Assembly (NCBI RefSeq): GCF_035474595.1
Contig: NZ_DATIND010000090.1
Location: 1-44,344 of the forward strand
Length of the DNA stretch: 44,344 bases
Reading direction: 5' to 3'
Source: Longimicrobium sp.
GTDB taxonomy: Bacteria > Gemmatimonadota > Gemmatimonadetes > Longimicrobiales > Longimicrobiaceae
Positions 16,927 through 29,420 of this stretch are shown one piece after another (the first letter of the stretch is position 1; the number at the start of each line of letters is the position of its first letter). The notes under the pieces are model-generated. The model searched no databases. It was not told where the DNA came from and saw nothing but the letters and a program-made list of their open reading frames with translations. The translations under genes and the position numbers were made by a program.

Positions 16927-17862
16927 ATGCCGGACGAAGAGCGGGAATACGACGCGATCGTGATCGGCGGCGGGCCGGCGGGGCTGGCGGCGGCGATGTG
17001 GCTGGCGCGCTACCGGCGCTCGGTGCGGCTGTTCGACGCGCAGGACCCGCGCAACAAGGAAACGTGGGCGGTGCACGGCTACTTCGGCATCGACGACCCG
17101 CCGCCGCTGGAGTTGCGCCGCATCGGCCGCCAGCAGGCCACCGGCGCCGGCGCCGAGCTCGAGGCCGCGGTGGTGAAGACGGTGGAGGGGGCGATCGACG
17201 ACTTCCGCGTCACCATCGCCGACGACCGCGTCTTCCGCTCGCGGCGGCTGGTGCTCGCCACGGGGCTCAAGGACATCAAGCCCGAGGTCGCGGGCTTCGA
17301 CGATTTCTACGGCACCAGCATCTGGCACTGCCCCGAGTGCGACGGGCCGACCATCGCCGGGAAGAAGGTGGGGATCCTGGGCTGGGGCGAGTCGATCGCC
17401 AAGTACGCACTGTACTTTCTCACATGGACGGACGACCTGACGGTGCTCACGCACAGCCATCCGAAGGACATGTCGGACGAGGCGCTGAAGACGCTGGGGG
17501 AGTACGGGATCGGCGTGAACCAGAAGGCCATCACCGCGCTGGAGGGAACGGACGGGCGGCTGGAGCGGGTGGTGTTCCACGACGGGACGAGCGAGGAGTT
17601 CCCCTTCCTCTTCTTCCACGTGGCCTCGGGCCCCGGCTCCACCTTTCCGCTGGACATGGGGTGCGAGATGGACGACGAGGGGATCGTGCAGGTGGACAAC
17701 AACTTCCAGACCAGCATCCCTGGCGTCTACGCCGCGGGCGACATCACGCCGGGCACGCGCCTGGCCATCCGCGCCGCCTTCGAGGGCACCCGCGCCGCCA
17801 TCGGCGTCCACAAGTCCCTCATCCCCGAGGAGGAGAAGGTGACGCAGGAAAGAAGTGCGTGA
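16927..17862 (+). CDS. FAD-dependent thioredoxin-reductase-like oxidoreductase
   Basis: 311-aa flavoprotein. The N-terminal FAD site is IVIGGGPAGLAA (11-22), ATGLKD (111-116) is the conserved second flavin motif, the redox pair is HCPECDG (C135, C138), the NADPH site is GILGWGES (149-155), and the C-terminal FAD motif is YAAGDI (268-273). Classic TrxB has CAxC; the HCPxCDG form belongs to the related TrxR-like group whose partner is often not thioredoxin, so I give no gene symbol. A GGGGAG sequence precedes ATG 16927. The last codons run into an octamer array that continues past the stop. Confidence 0.85.
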   Translation: MPDEEREYDAIVIGGGPAGLAAAMWLARYRRSVRLFDAQDPRNKETWAVHGYFGIDDPPPLELRRIGRQQATGAGAELEAAVVKTVEGAIDDFRVTIADDRVFRSRRLVLATGLKDIKPEVAGFDDFYGTSIWHCPECDGPTIAGKKVGILGWGESIAKYALYFLTWTDDLTVLTHSHPKDMSDEALKTLGEYGIGVNQKAITALEGTDGRLERVVFHDGTSEEFPFLFFHVASGPGSTFPLDMGCEMDDEGIVQVDNNFQTSIPGVYAAGDITPGTRLAIRAAFEGTRAAIGVHKSLIPEEEKVTQERSA

Positions 17863-17884
17863 GTGCGGAAGTGCGGAAGTGCGT
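17852..17884 (+). repeat. Octamer array overlapping a gene end
   Basis: AAGTGCGTGAGTGCGGAAGT-type units begin inside the last codons of the FAD oxidoreductase gene and continue for about four units. There is no inverted partner nearby. Confidence 0.6.
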
Positions 17885-17900
17885 TGGGCTTGCGCGGACG

Positions 17901-18254
17901 TCAGAAGATCCAGCCGAAGGTGTTCTGCACGGGATTGTAGCCGGGCGGGCAGGAGGCGATCCACGCCTCGATCCTGTTCACGTGCGCGCCGGCGTTGCCC
18001 TGCGGGATGGAGGTGGAGAGGAAGAGCACGCCGGGGAAGGAGCGCCCGGCACGGTTCAGCGCCTCGACCAGCGGCGCGAAGTCGTGGTAGTTGCGGGTCA
18101 GCACGATGCGGCCTTCCCCGATCGCGTGCTCCAGCAGCTCCGGGTCACTGGCCTCCCGCAGTCCGGCCTCGGTCGCGTGCACCACGTCGATGCCGCGCCG
18201 CACCAGCTCGCGCGCCGCCGCTTCGCTGATGTGGACATCGAAGAGGAAGCGCAT
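17901..18254 (-). CDS. DUF5615 PIN-like protein (putative toxin)
   Basis: 117-aa protein of the Mut7-C/DUF5615 PIN-like group. It starts with FLFDVHIS (acidic D6), has SDPELLEHA (D37) and then VLTRNYHDF, in which the usual acidic position after LTR is Asn55 but D58 is kept. Family members are presumed RNases paired with DUF433 antitoxins; that pairing is seen here with a 7-bp gap to the upstream gene. RNase activity is inferred from family membership. It is convergent with the FAD oxidoreductase gene. Confidence 0.8.
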   Translation of the reverse strand: MRFLFDVHISEAAARELVRRGIDVVHATEAGLREASDPELLEHAIGEGRIVLTRNYHDFAPLVEALNRAGRSFPGVLFLSTSIPQGNAGAHVNRIEAWIASCPPGYNPVQNTFGWIF

Positions 18255-18261
18255 CCGCGGC

Positions 18262-18675
18262 TCAGCCCGCTTTACGCGCGCGAGCGTTGCAGGCCGCCTC
18301 CATCTGCCGTCCGATCCGCTCGTTCAGCTCCACCCGCCCGTGGACCTCGGACGCGAACTTGCCGGCGTACGCGAGCGCCTGGTCCAGGTGTTCACGAGGG
18401 ATCCAGCTGAAGTGCTCGTACAATCCCTCGCGATCGTTGCTGTAATCGCGCTCCACCATCGCGATCTCCCACACGTCCGGCCCGCCGCGGACGGACGCCC
18501 GGCGGCCCGTGACTCCGTCGCGGAACTCGATGGCGGGGAAATGCTCCAGCGTCCACCACTCCTCGGCAATCCGGCGCATCCCCTCGGAACGGCCCTCGCC
18601 GGAAGCGGCAAACGTCCCGTTCAGCTCCTCCTCGAGCCATTCGGGAAGCCGGGTGGTGATGGGATTCGCGGGCAT
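18262..18675 (-). CDS. DUF433-type protein (putative antitoxin)
   Basis: 137-aa protein upstream of the PIN-like gene. Residues 49-71 (EFRDGVTGRRA, then GGPDVWEI) match the conserved core of DUF433 proteins, which carry a small HTH fold and accompany DUF5615 toxins. The N-terminal ~48 residues resemble a short helical segment. ATG 18675 has GAGGTG four to five bases upstream. The promoter at 18716-18744 drives the pair; autoregulation would be usual for such modules, and GTATAC/GTACAC repeats between promoter and start could be operator sites (inference). Confidence 0.7.
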   Translation of the reverse strand: MPANPITTRLPEWLEEELNGTFAASGEGRSEGMRRIAEEWWTLEHFPAIEFRDGVTGRRASVRGGPDVWEIAMVERDYSNDREGLYEHFSWIPREHLDQALAYAGKFASEVHGRVELNERIGRQMEAACNARARKAG

Positions 18676-18715
18676 GGTGCACCTCGTGTACGGTGTATAC
18701 GCAAGTACGTCCAAG

Positions 18716-18744
18716 ACGTTATCTACAACGCTTTCGATGGTCAA
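18716..18744 (-). promoter_or_regulatory. Promoter of the DUF433/DUF5615 pair
   Basis: On the minus strand TTGACC (18739-18744), a 17-bp spacer, then TAACGT (18716-18721), 41 bp before ATG 18675. Confidence 0.6.
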
Positions 18745-18866
18745 TCCCCTGAACAACGTCACCAGGCCGGTGCCGGAAGGCTTGTAGTCCGCACGCCCGG
18801 GGCGCATCATGCGGCGGCCGGAATGGTTCCCCATTGGATGATCGCACCTTTTGCATCGGAAGGCCC

Positions 18867-19397
18867 ATGGGCAAGGTCCTGTCGCGGGGAAACGTGGAGA
18901 TGATGCAGCAGATCGCCAGGGGCGGCGGACTGACCGCGGCCATGTGGGAGCACAGGGACGAGGACCAGATCCACCTGTACCGCGTCTGCGGCGAGACCGA
19001 GTGCTTCAACACGTGGATGTACTGCCTCGCCGGAGGCGAGTACAAGGCGCTGGCCCAGATGGTGGCCCCCGAAAGCGTGGCGGTGGACCAGGTGGGCAAC
19101 AACGAGGGAATGCCGGGGCGCAAAGGCGGCGTGGACCCGCGCCTCGAGATGCTGGCGAAGCTGGGGATCACGCCCAGCGCCCCCAAGAAGGAACGGCTGG
19201 TGGTGGAATACTCCTGGATGCCGGCGAAGCAGTTCTCCGGCAACCTGCTCAGCGTGGGCGTGAACCGGAAATACGCGGTGAAGGGGAGCGGGCTGTCGTT
19301 CGAGGGCGGCGGCGGCGTGATCCTGCAGATCGGCACGCCGCTGTCGTGGGTCGAGACCGAGGAGGAGAACGTCGACTTCACCAGCCGGTTCATCTGA
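18867..19397 (+). CDS. Conserved-looking protein of unknown function
   Basis: 176-aa soluble protein from ATG 18867 (TTG 18834 is an in-frame alternative). The composition is ordinary and no membrane segment or signal is present. Residues ~115-176 look beta-rich (RLVVEYSWMPAKQF, then GGGGVILQIGTPLSW). I do not recognise the family. It stands alone between the divergent DUF433 promoter and a strong terminator, so it is probably a single-gene unit. Confidence 0.6.
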   Translation: MGKVLSRGNVEMMQQIARGGGLTAAMWEHRDEDQIHLYRVCGETECFNTWMYCLAGGEYKALAQMVAPESVAVDQVGNNEGMPGRKGGVDPRLEMLAKLGITPSAPKKERLVVEYSWMPAKQFSGNLLSVGVNRKYAVKGSGLSFEGGGGVILQIGTPLSWVETEEENVDFTSRFI

Positions 19398-19423
19398 CGA
19401 TCACACCCCTGGCGTTGCAAGCG

Positions 19424-19461
19424 GACCGCCCGGAGCGAGTGTCTCGCTCCGGGCGGTCTTT
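19424..19461 (+). terminator. Rho-independent terminator
   Basis: Perfect 16-bp stem (GACCGCCCGGAGCGAG with its complement, 19424-19439/19443-19458), 3-nt loop, then TTT. Confidence 0.85.
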
Positions 19462-19488
19462 GCATCGCCATCACGTGCATCCCTGACT

Positions 19489-20052
19489 TCAGCGATGCGA
19501 AACGGCGTGCTGCGGGTGCGCGAAGAGCGGGAGGTAGCGCCCGTACCCCTCCGCCTGCAGGCGCTCCACGGGGATGAAGCGCAGCGACGCGGAGTTCATG
19601 CAGTAGCGCAGCCCGGTGGGCCGGGGGCCGTCGTTGAACACGTGGCCCAGGTGCGAGTCCGCGTGCGTGGAGCGGACCTCGGTGCGCTCGCCGTACGAGT
19701 TGTCGGCGCGGGTGCGGATGTTCGCCGGCTCCAGCGGGCGGGTGAAGCTGGGCCACCCGGTGCCCGAGTCGAACTTGTCGGTGGAGCTGAACAGCGGCTC
19801 GCCCGACACGATGTCGACGTAGATCCCCGCGCGGTGATTGTCCCAGTACTCGTTGCGGAACGGGGTCTCGGTGGCCGCGTGCTGCGTCACCTGGTACTGC
19901 AGCGGCGTCAGCGTGCGGCGCAGCTCGGCGTCGCTCTTCTTCGCGTACGTCCGCGCGGCCGCGGCGCGCGGGGCCTGCGCGTGCGCCGGCGCGGCGGCGG
20001 CCGCCGCCACCACGGCCAGGGCGAGCGCGGGGAAGATCCTCTTCGTCATCAT
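19489..20052 (-). CDS. msrB: Exported methionine-R-sulfoxide reductase MsrB
   Basis: 187-aa MsrB with a signal peptide (~1-26), so it acts in the periplasm or envelope. Catalytic Cys lies in RYCMNSASL (C151), with the conserved GTGWPSF, HLGHVF and DGP segments. The two CxxC zinc-binding pairs of metal-type MsrB are absent ([12 protein letters not shown] occupies the first), so this is the metal-free form. ATG 20052 has GGGAG six bases upstream; ATG 20058 is less well spaced. It lies directly downstream of msrA. Together they repair oxidised methionines in exported proteins. Confidence 0.9.
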   Translation of the reverse strand: MMTKRIFPALALAVVAAAAAAPAHAQAPRAAAARTYAKKSDAELRRTLTPLQYQVTQHAATETPFRNEYWDNHRAGIYVDIVSGEPLFSSTDKFDSGTGWPSFTRPLEPANIRTRADNSYGERTEVRSTHADSHLGHVFNDGPRPTGLRYCMNSASLRFIPVERLQAEGYGRYLPLFAHPQHAVSHR

Positions 20053-20067
20053 CTTCATCTCCCGATA

Positions 20068-20721
20068 TCAGTGCGATCCGCCCGCGGCGTCGCCCCACAG
20101 CTCGTGGAGGCGCGCGTCGCGGCCGCAGCCGCGGCGATAGGCGTTGTAGTGGTCCGGGTTGCGCTCGGCGAAGTCCTGGTGGTACTCCTCGGCCGCGTAG
20201 AACGGCGTGGCCGCGTCGATCTCCGTGGTCACCGGCCGCGTGAAGTGGCGCTGCACCACCGCCTTCGACGCCTCGGCCGCGCGCCGCTGCCCGGCGTTGC
20301 GGAAGAAGACGATGCTGCGGTACTCCGGGCCGTGGTCGCAGATCTGCCCGTTGGCGGAGATGGGGTCGATGTTGTGCCAGTACACGTCCAGCAGCTTGTC
20401 GTAGCTGGTGCGCGCGGGATCGAACACCACCTGCACCGACTCGGCGTGCCCGGTGCGCCCGGAGCCCACCTGCTCGTACGAAGGGTTGGCCACCGACCCG
20501 CCCGCGTACCCCGAGACGGCGGACACCACCCCCGGCACGTGCTCGAACGCCTTCTCCATCGACCAGAAGCAGCCGCCGGCGAACACCGCGGTGTCGCGAG
20601 CCGCGGCGCCCCGCGCGGGAATGGGCGCCGACGAGGCGTGCGGCACGAACGCCGCCGCGCCCATCACCAGCGCCGCGCCGGCGAGCGCGGCGGAAATCGA
20701 TCGAACGGGATTCATGCGCAT
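20068..20721 (-). CDS. msrA: Exported methionine-S-sulfoxide reductase MsrA
   Basis: 217-aa MsrA with an N-terminal hydrophobic export segment (~8-32). The active site is GGCFWSME (C51), the substrate pocket motif is GHAESVQ, DHGPEYRS is conserved, and a resolving Cys is likely in RRGCGRD near the C terminus. ATG 20721 has GAGGA five bases upstream; the frame reaches 20787 but that part lacks support. The gap to msrB is about 15 bp, so the pair forms an operon for repair of both sulfoxide isomers outside the cytoplasm. Confidence 0.92.
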   Translation of the reverse strand: MRMNPVRSISAALAGAALVMGAAAFVPHASSAPIPARGAAARDTAVFAGGCFWSMEKAFEHVPGVVSAVSGYAGGSVANPSYEQVGSGRTGHAESVQVVFDPARTSYDKLLDVYWHNIDPISANGQICDHGPEYRSIVFFRNAGQRRAAEASKAVVQRHFTRPVTTEIDAATPFYAAEEYHQDFAERNPDHYNAYRRGCGRDARLHELWGDAAGGSH

Positions 20722-20921
20722 ATCTGTCCTCGTCTCGGGATGCATCTTCACTATCCATCCAACCCGCACCGGGAGATACGGATACACCGCAGTGCGCGGA
20801 TCTGTCCCACCCCATCGGGCGTGACGAAGATTGGAGGCGGAACAGGGCGAAAGGTTACATCGCCAGGCAGGTCATCTGATCGCCAACTCCATTACCACCA
20901 ACACATGCAGCGGTGCGCCGC

Positions 20922-21200
20922 CCGGCATCGCGCCCTCTCCGGCCGGCCGAGGCCGTCCACCTCTCCCGTACCGGGAGAGGTAGCCTGGCTGCGTCGGTGT
21001 GCTCCGGCTGCATCGTGCCCGCCTGTCTGGCCCCCTCCCCCGGTCCGCAGGGGAGGGGAGAACTCAGCACGGGGGCGAGGTCGTCGCGTCAGGGAAGCCA
21101 GGCTGGGATGGAGTTTCGGCAACGCGCCGATGCTGGAGAGCCACCTCCTCCCGGAACGGGAGGGGGTCGCGCCCTCCGGCGCGGGGGGAGGGCGCGAGGT
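20922..21200. repeat. Composite hairpin-rich element (family D), copy 1
   Basis: The left block CCGGCATCGCGCCCTCTCC leads to the hairpin CTCTCCCGTACCGGGAGAG. The right block carries CTCCCGGAACGGGAG and then GCGCCCTCCGGCGCGGGG. Both blocks recur at 33721-33911 in the same order, with a shorter, different middle. Confidence 0.65.
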
Positions 21201-21237
21201 AGCCGAAGCGCACCGCAAGCTCCGTATGCGCTGTGGA

Positions 21238-21296
21238 CGCACTCACGCACTCACGCACTCCCGCACTCCCGCACTTTCGCACTCCCGCACTCCCCC
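21238..21296 (-). repeat. Octamer array
   Basis: About seven units of the reverse-complement form GCACTCCC/GCACTCAC. This is the longest single-orientation array in the window. Confidence 0.7.
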
Positions 21297-21491
21297 CTCC
21301 CCACCCGTTCGGGTAGCCCCCCTGCCGGACAAGAAGCGAAGCCTGCTCCGTACGGCGGTTGGTGAGCGGGATTCATGGCAGCATCGTTGCGTTGCAAGTG
21401 CGCAACCGCAGCCGCGGCGGGCGCTTTGCCCTGCTGCGACGCGCATCTGGCCCGTGGCTGGACAAACTCCGATTTCCCAACGGGAGACCGC

Positions 21492-23111
<1,620 letters not shown>

Positions 23112-23157
23112 GGGCAGCGGGACCCATCGACAAACCGAGAGACGGACGGAGGAGCCG

Positions 23158-24450
<1,293 letters not shown>

Positions 24451-24474
24451 CCCGCATCGACGGATCGGTACCAG

Positions 24475-24508
24475 GGAGGCCCGCCGGGATCAGTCCCGGC
24501 GGGCCTCC
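24475..24508 (+). terminator. Terminator of the aceBA operon
   Basis: Perfect 15-bp stem (GGAGGCCCGCCGGGA, 24475-24489, with 24494-24508) around a 4-nt loop; no long T-run. Confidence 0.75.
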
Positions 24509-25146
24509 GCCGTCTGGTGAGCGGAAGATCGATGAGCGGATGCGAGTCGCCCCGATCCTCCCTGCGCAATCCCCGAATCCCCTCTCAGGACGGCGACACG
24601 GCCACCGGCTCGCAAACCGTTGCGCCGGAACGTATTGAGCGGTAGCGGGCGCCGGAGGACGGCAGCGGGAACGCGGAAGAATGCGCCTGCATTTTCGCGG
24701 ATTTTGGCACTGCGGCGCGGCTCGTTCGCGCCGCTTCGTGTGACCCGGAGCCGATGGCGGTCGTCCTCTGGACGATGGGATGGCGGGAAGGACGAAGGAG
24801 CCGGCACCGTCCAGTACGTCCCCCCGGACGGGTGCCTCGTGACGTCTTCCGGGCTGGCGATCGGATCGGGCCCGGGTTCCACTCCCGCATGCAATCGGCG
24901 GATGGGTGCCAATACAGCAAGGTGGATCGGGCGCCTTTCGCGGGATGTCCATCTTCACGCAAACCGGCGCGAACCGCGGGTGATGGAAAACCGCCGGGCC
25001 GGTCCGTCCAATCAGGATGAAAGTCCGTCCTGTGCTGTCGCGGCTTCTGCAAGTCGGTTGCGGAACAGGCCGGAGTTTGGCGGAGTTGCGGCCGCGGCCG
25101 GGCACGAGCAAAGGCTCCATGAGGGCGGGCGGCAGTCGCCGCAGGA
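24509..25146. other. Long gene-free stretch
   Basis: About 640 bp with open frames on both strands, but none with a plausible start, domain or coding character. One short hairpin is visible: GCGGCGCG (24712-24719) with CGCGCCGC (24727-24734). Otherwise I see nothing in it. Confidence 0.5.
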
Positions 25147-25175
25147 TTGACTCGCAGCGGGGCGGTCGCTAATGT
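25147..25175 (+). promoter_or_regulatory. Sigma-70-type promoter
   Basis: TTGACT (25147-25152), a 17-bp spacer, then TAATGT (25170-25175), 73 bp before the start of the cyclic-nucleotide-binding gene. Confidence 0.65.
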
Positions 25176-25248
25176 CACCCGGCGCATTCAAGGCGTCCAA
25201 TTTCATCGAAGGCCTGCATCGCCGCGAGGTCCTTGCAGCGCCGCGGCC

Positions 25249-25779
25249 ATGAAGATACCGGAGACGGCCTTGCCCAGACTTCCGCCCTACCTGGGTGAGT
25301 TCGCCGACGAAGATGCCGAGTGGCTGGCGTCTGCTGGAGAGCAGCGGCGGGTCCGCGCCGGCGAGGAGGTGATCACCGAGGGCGTGACCCCGGAGCACAT
25401 CCACTTCGTGCTGGAAGGCGAGTTCGTGGTGTCGTCGCGGTCGCTGGGCGACCCCGAGATCCAGCGGATCGGGCCGGGCGAGGTGCTGGGCGAGGTGTCG
25501 TACATCAACCAGGTGCCGCCGGGCGGCTCGGTGCGCGCGGCCACGGACGGCGTGCTGATGAGCGTGCGCCGCGCCGACATCGACGCCAAGGTTGCCGCGG
25601 ACCCCGCGTTCGCCAGCCGCTTCCGCAAGGTGATCTCGGAGTTCGCGGTCAGCCGCATCCTCCTCTACAGCCGCCGCTTTGTGGACGGCGAATCCCCTCC
25701 GCCCGCGCCCTCTTCCAGCGCCGACGACGACCTGCGCGTGCACGAGCTCATCGAAAAGCTGCTGCGGGGCGAGTTCTAG
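25249..25779 (+). CDS. Cyclic-nucleotide-binding-domain protein
   Basis: 176-aa soluble protein. Residues ~15-130 form a single cNMP-binding (CAP_ED) beta roll, with the strand-turn pattern VRAGEEVITEGVTPEHIHFV and the phosphate-cassette region PGEVLGEVSYINQVPPGGSV. In this cassette the acidic residue (GE) is kept but the usual Arg-Ser is PGGS, so nucleotide binding is uncertain. The C-terminal helix and acidic tail are not a DNA-binding domain, unlike Crp. Its effect is unknown. An octamer array begins immediately after the stop codon. Confidence 0.8.
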   Translation: MKIPETALPRLPPYLGEFADEDAEWLASAGEQRRVRAGEEVITEGVTPEHIHFVLEGEFVVSSRSLGDPEIQRIGPGEVLGEVSYINQVPPGGSVRAATDGVLMSVRRADIDAKVAADPAFASRFRKVISEFAVSRILLYSRRFVDGESPPPAPSSSADDDLRVHELIEKLLRGEF

Positions 25780-25783
25780 AACA

Positions 25784-25817
25784 GAAGTGCGGAAGTGCGT
25801 GAGTGCGGAAGTGCGTG
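25784..25817 (+). repeat. Octamer array
   Basis: About four GTGCGGAA-type units starting within a few bases of the stop codon of the cyclic-nucleotide-binding gene. Confidence 0.65.
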
Positions 25818-25870
25818 GGCTCCGCGTGCGGAGACGCACCCCCCCGCGCCCGAATCTTCCCCCGCACCGG

Positions 25871-25926
25871 AAGTCCGCGAAGGCGGACTGCGTGCCGTTG
25901 TAGCCGCGACTTCAGTCGCATTTTTC
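25871..25926 (+). repeat. REP-like element, family B, copy 2
   Basis: Hairpin GTCCGCGAAGGCGGAC, then a linker, then the palindrome GCGACTTCAGTCGC. The latter is shared with family A. Confidence 0.65.
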
Positions 25927-25960
25927 CATTGATGGATTCATCGCCGCAAACGCAAAAGGC

Positions 25961-25987
25961 CTCCCCGCCATCGAGCAGGGAGGCCCT
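25961..25987 (-). terminator. Probable terminator downstream of the sigma-54 activator
   Basis: GGCCTCCC pairs with GGGAGGCC, with AAAA on the left flank and a short T tract on the right. It lies between convergent genes and could serve either one. Confidence 0.5.
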
Positions 25988-26095
25988 TCGCATTTCACCA
26001 TACCTTCGTGGCGCGGTGAGTTCTCCGCGTCTCCGCGTGAGATCCCGCCGGGCTGGGGACGCGCGACGAAGCCGGTCCCGCACAGGAGACGCCGG

Positions 26096-27688
<1,593 letters not shown>

Positions 27689-27711
27689 CGGATTTCGATC
27701 TCCAGTAAACT

Positions 27712-27743
27712 GAAGTGCGTGAGTGCGGAAGTGCGTGAGTGCG
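27712..27743 (+). repeat. Octamer array, inverted pair (left arm)
   Basis: Units GTGCGTGA/GTGCGGAA. The reverse-complement array lies 40 bp away at 27783-27808, making a compact foldback upstream of the sigma-54 activator start. Confidence 0.65.
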
Positions 27744-27782
27744 CCGGTTTCCGCGCGAGTGCCGGCTTCACGCCGAAGCCCG

Positions 27783-27808
27783 CGCACTTTCGCACTCCCG
27801 CACTGCGC
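27783..27808 (-). repeat. Octamer array, inverted pair (right arm)
   Basis: Reverse-complement units GCACTTTC/GCACTCCC pairing with 27712-27743. Confidence 0.65.
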
Positions 27809-27958
27809 TTTTCGGGGCTTCCGGCGACACAACCTAACATCGCCGCCAAGCCGGTGCGAGTGTTACGGCCTTCGCCGGAAACGGCTGTGTCTCACGAAAA
27901 GCGGGGCCGGCGTGCGCCTGGCGCCGCCAGCCCCGCCGTCTTCGAGCTTCGGCCGCGG

Positions 27959-28850
27959 TCAGTGGCACGCCCAGCCGAACGCCAGCTCCGCCGCGTGCCG
28001 CGGGCACTGCGTGATGTGGCCCACGCCCACGTCGCCGAACATGTGCGGCAGGTTCCGCTCGGAATCGATCTGGAAGAGGTGCTCCATCCGCGAGCCGCAG
28101 ACGCGGCACGCGGGATAGCTCGCGGACTGCACCCAGAGCGGCCATCCCAGCAGCTTCTCGCCGGAACGGGGAAGGCGTCGCCCAGCACGTCCGCCTCGGC
28201 GTCGCTCATCTCCATCCCCAGCTCCTCGTACTCGTCCCACAAGGGATAGTCCGCCGCCTCCGTCCAGCCGGTGATGCGCTTCGCGGGGAACATCGCCGCG
28301 GGAATCTCCGTCCCCCGATCGCCTCTGCTGCCCTCCGGCGCGGCGACGAGGCGAAGGAGCGTGCTGGCGGCGTGGGGCTGCCATGCGTCGCAGTCGTCCT
28401 CGCAGAGCGGGTCGTCGCTGGTGCAGTAGAAGAATTGCAGCAGCATTTCCTCGCCCAGGCGCGCGCGGCCGGCGGCGGGAAGGTCGCGGGCGTTCAGCTG
28501 CACGAAGAGCTGCATGGGCCGGCCGCAGTTTCCGCACGCCGGCCACGCCTCGCCACCGGCCAGGTGCGGAGCGCCGGAAAACTTCGACGCCGCCGCGTCT
28601 CCGTCCCCGTCCTCCACCACGGGGAGCCAGGCGCTGCGCCGGAACGCCGCGGCCTTCGCCATCGCCGCGTCGAGCGAAGGCACCGCTCGTCCGCCGCATG
28701 CTCGTCCGCCGGCGCGGCGGCGGACGGTGAAGGCGGCGCCGCGGTCCCGGACCTCGGCGGCGGCGGAGACGACGCGCGAAAGGCGCGGACGGCGGCCACG
28801 AGCGCGAGGACCACCGCCGCGGCGGCGACGAGATAGATGAGGATGGACAC
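27959..28850 (-). pseudogene. Frameshifted DUF1963 (YwqG-like) gene
   Basis: DUF1963 features are split over frames. One frame has residues such as WLPVVEDGDG, SKFSGAPHL and WPACGNCGRPMQLFVQL, then WDEYEELGMEM up to LGDAFP. A second frame continues with GEKLLGWPLW, CRVCGSRMEHLFQ, MFGDVGVGHITQCP and AFGWAC. The switch is a one-base loss near 28165-28175. A third frame begins at GTG 28850 with a membrane anchor (SILIYLVAAAAVVLALVAA), and a second shift near 28690 would be needed to join it. Either the gene is broken or the sequence carries indel errors. The C-terminal Cys pairs suggest metal binding. Function in this family is unknown. Confidence 0.7.
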
Positions 28851-28883
28851 GGGTGCGATCGGAATAAAGGGAGAAAGGCGGGA

Positions 28884-28983
28884 TCAGCGCACGCGCGCGA
28901 CGTGGATCTCGCGGATGCGCGTGCCGCCGGGCGCCAGCAGCCACCCGGCGACCGCGTCGTCCGGGCGGATGAAGCGACGGCGA
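28884..28983 (-). pseudogene. Possible C-terminal gene remnant
   Basis: A short minus-strand frame ends with AGWLLAPGGTRIREIHVARV and a stop at 28884. It looks coding (GC-rich third positions, sensible amphipathic pattern) but has no start or upstream part in frame. No family is recognised. Confidence 0.25.
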
Positions 28984-29023
28984 CCGGATCGCCCGCCGGC
29001 GCCGGGGCCACGAGACGGCCGGC

Positions 29024-29218
29024 TTACACCGTCTCGCCGGGGGCGGTGGCGCCGGCCGCGGCGCGCAGCTCGGCCAGTGTGGCGTGCACGCGCTCCAGCA
29101 TCTCGGTGTAGCGCGGGTCGGCCTCGTCCTTCATCAGGTCGGCGAGCGCGGCCTCGGCCTGCTCGTGGGAGCTGATGGCCTTCTGCAGCGCCAGCTTCTT
29201 GTTGTCCTGCGGCTCCAT
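29024..29218 (-). CDS. Small helical hypothetical protein
   Basis: 64-aa charged, Ala/Glu-rich protein, probably two amphipathic helices (EQAEAALADLMKD, then YTEMLERVHATLAELRAAAG), with no Cys and no membrane segment. ATG 29218 is chosen because AGGAG lies exactly six bases upstream; ATG 29224 is two codons earlier with no spacing. I do not recognise a family. A family C element lies upstream. Confidence 0.6.
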   Translation of the reverse strand: MEPQDNKKLALQKAISSHEQAEAALADLMKDEADPRYTEMLERVHATLAELRAAAGATAPGETV

Positions 29219-29289
29219 CTCCATCTCCTTTCGTTTGCGATACTCGGGAGATCCGTCGTGCAATCCGGCAGCGCACGTGCGACCTCGCT

Positions 29290-29360
29290 GATAGATCCTT
29301 CGGCCTGCAACCGCTGGTGCGGGGAAAGCGACGGTGTGGTCGGCCTCAGGATGACGTCTC
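29290..29360 (-). repeat. ~65-bp dispersed element (family C), copy 4
   Basis: From GATCCTTCGGCCTGCAAC to GTCGGCCTCAGGATGACGTC, in the same orientation as the copy at 327-390 and nearly identical at both ends. Confidence 0.55.
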
Positions 29361-29420
29361 TTTGTGCGTTTGTAATGCACGGGTGATTGCCCGTCATGGA
29401 CTCGCGAACCCATGAGCGAT

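Larger units (their letters stand above)
20722..21491. other. Gene-free spacer with composite repeat
   Basis: About 770 bp between msrA and aceB. It holds the composite element D (20922-21200) and an octamer array (21238-21296). Frames open across it, including an N-terminal extension of aceB, but none has coding character. Confidence 0.6.

Noticed and set aside
21375-21491. N-terminal extension of malate synthase from ATG 21375
   Set aside because: It adds a Cys/Ala-rich stretch unlike the family. ATG 21492 has a well-placed SD and gives the usual length.
24509-25248. Possible gene on either strand in the long spacer downstream of aceA
   Set aside because: Open frames of up to 200 codons exist, but they are Arg/Ser/Pro-rich, overlap each other, lack ribosome sites and show no domain.
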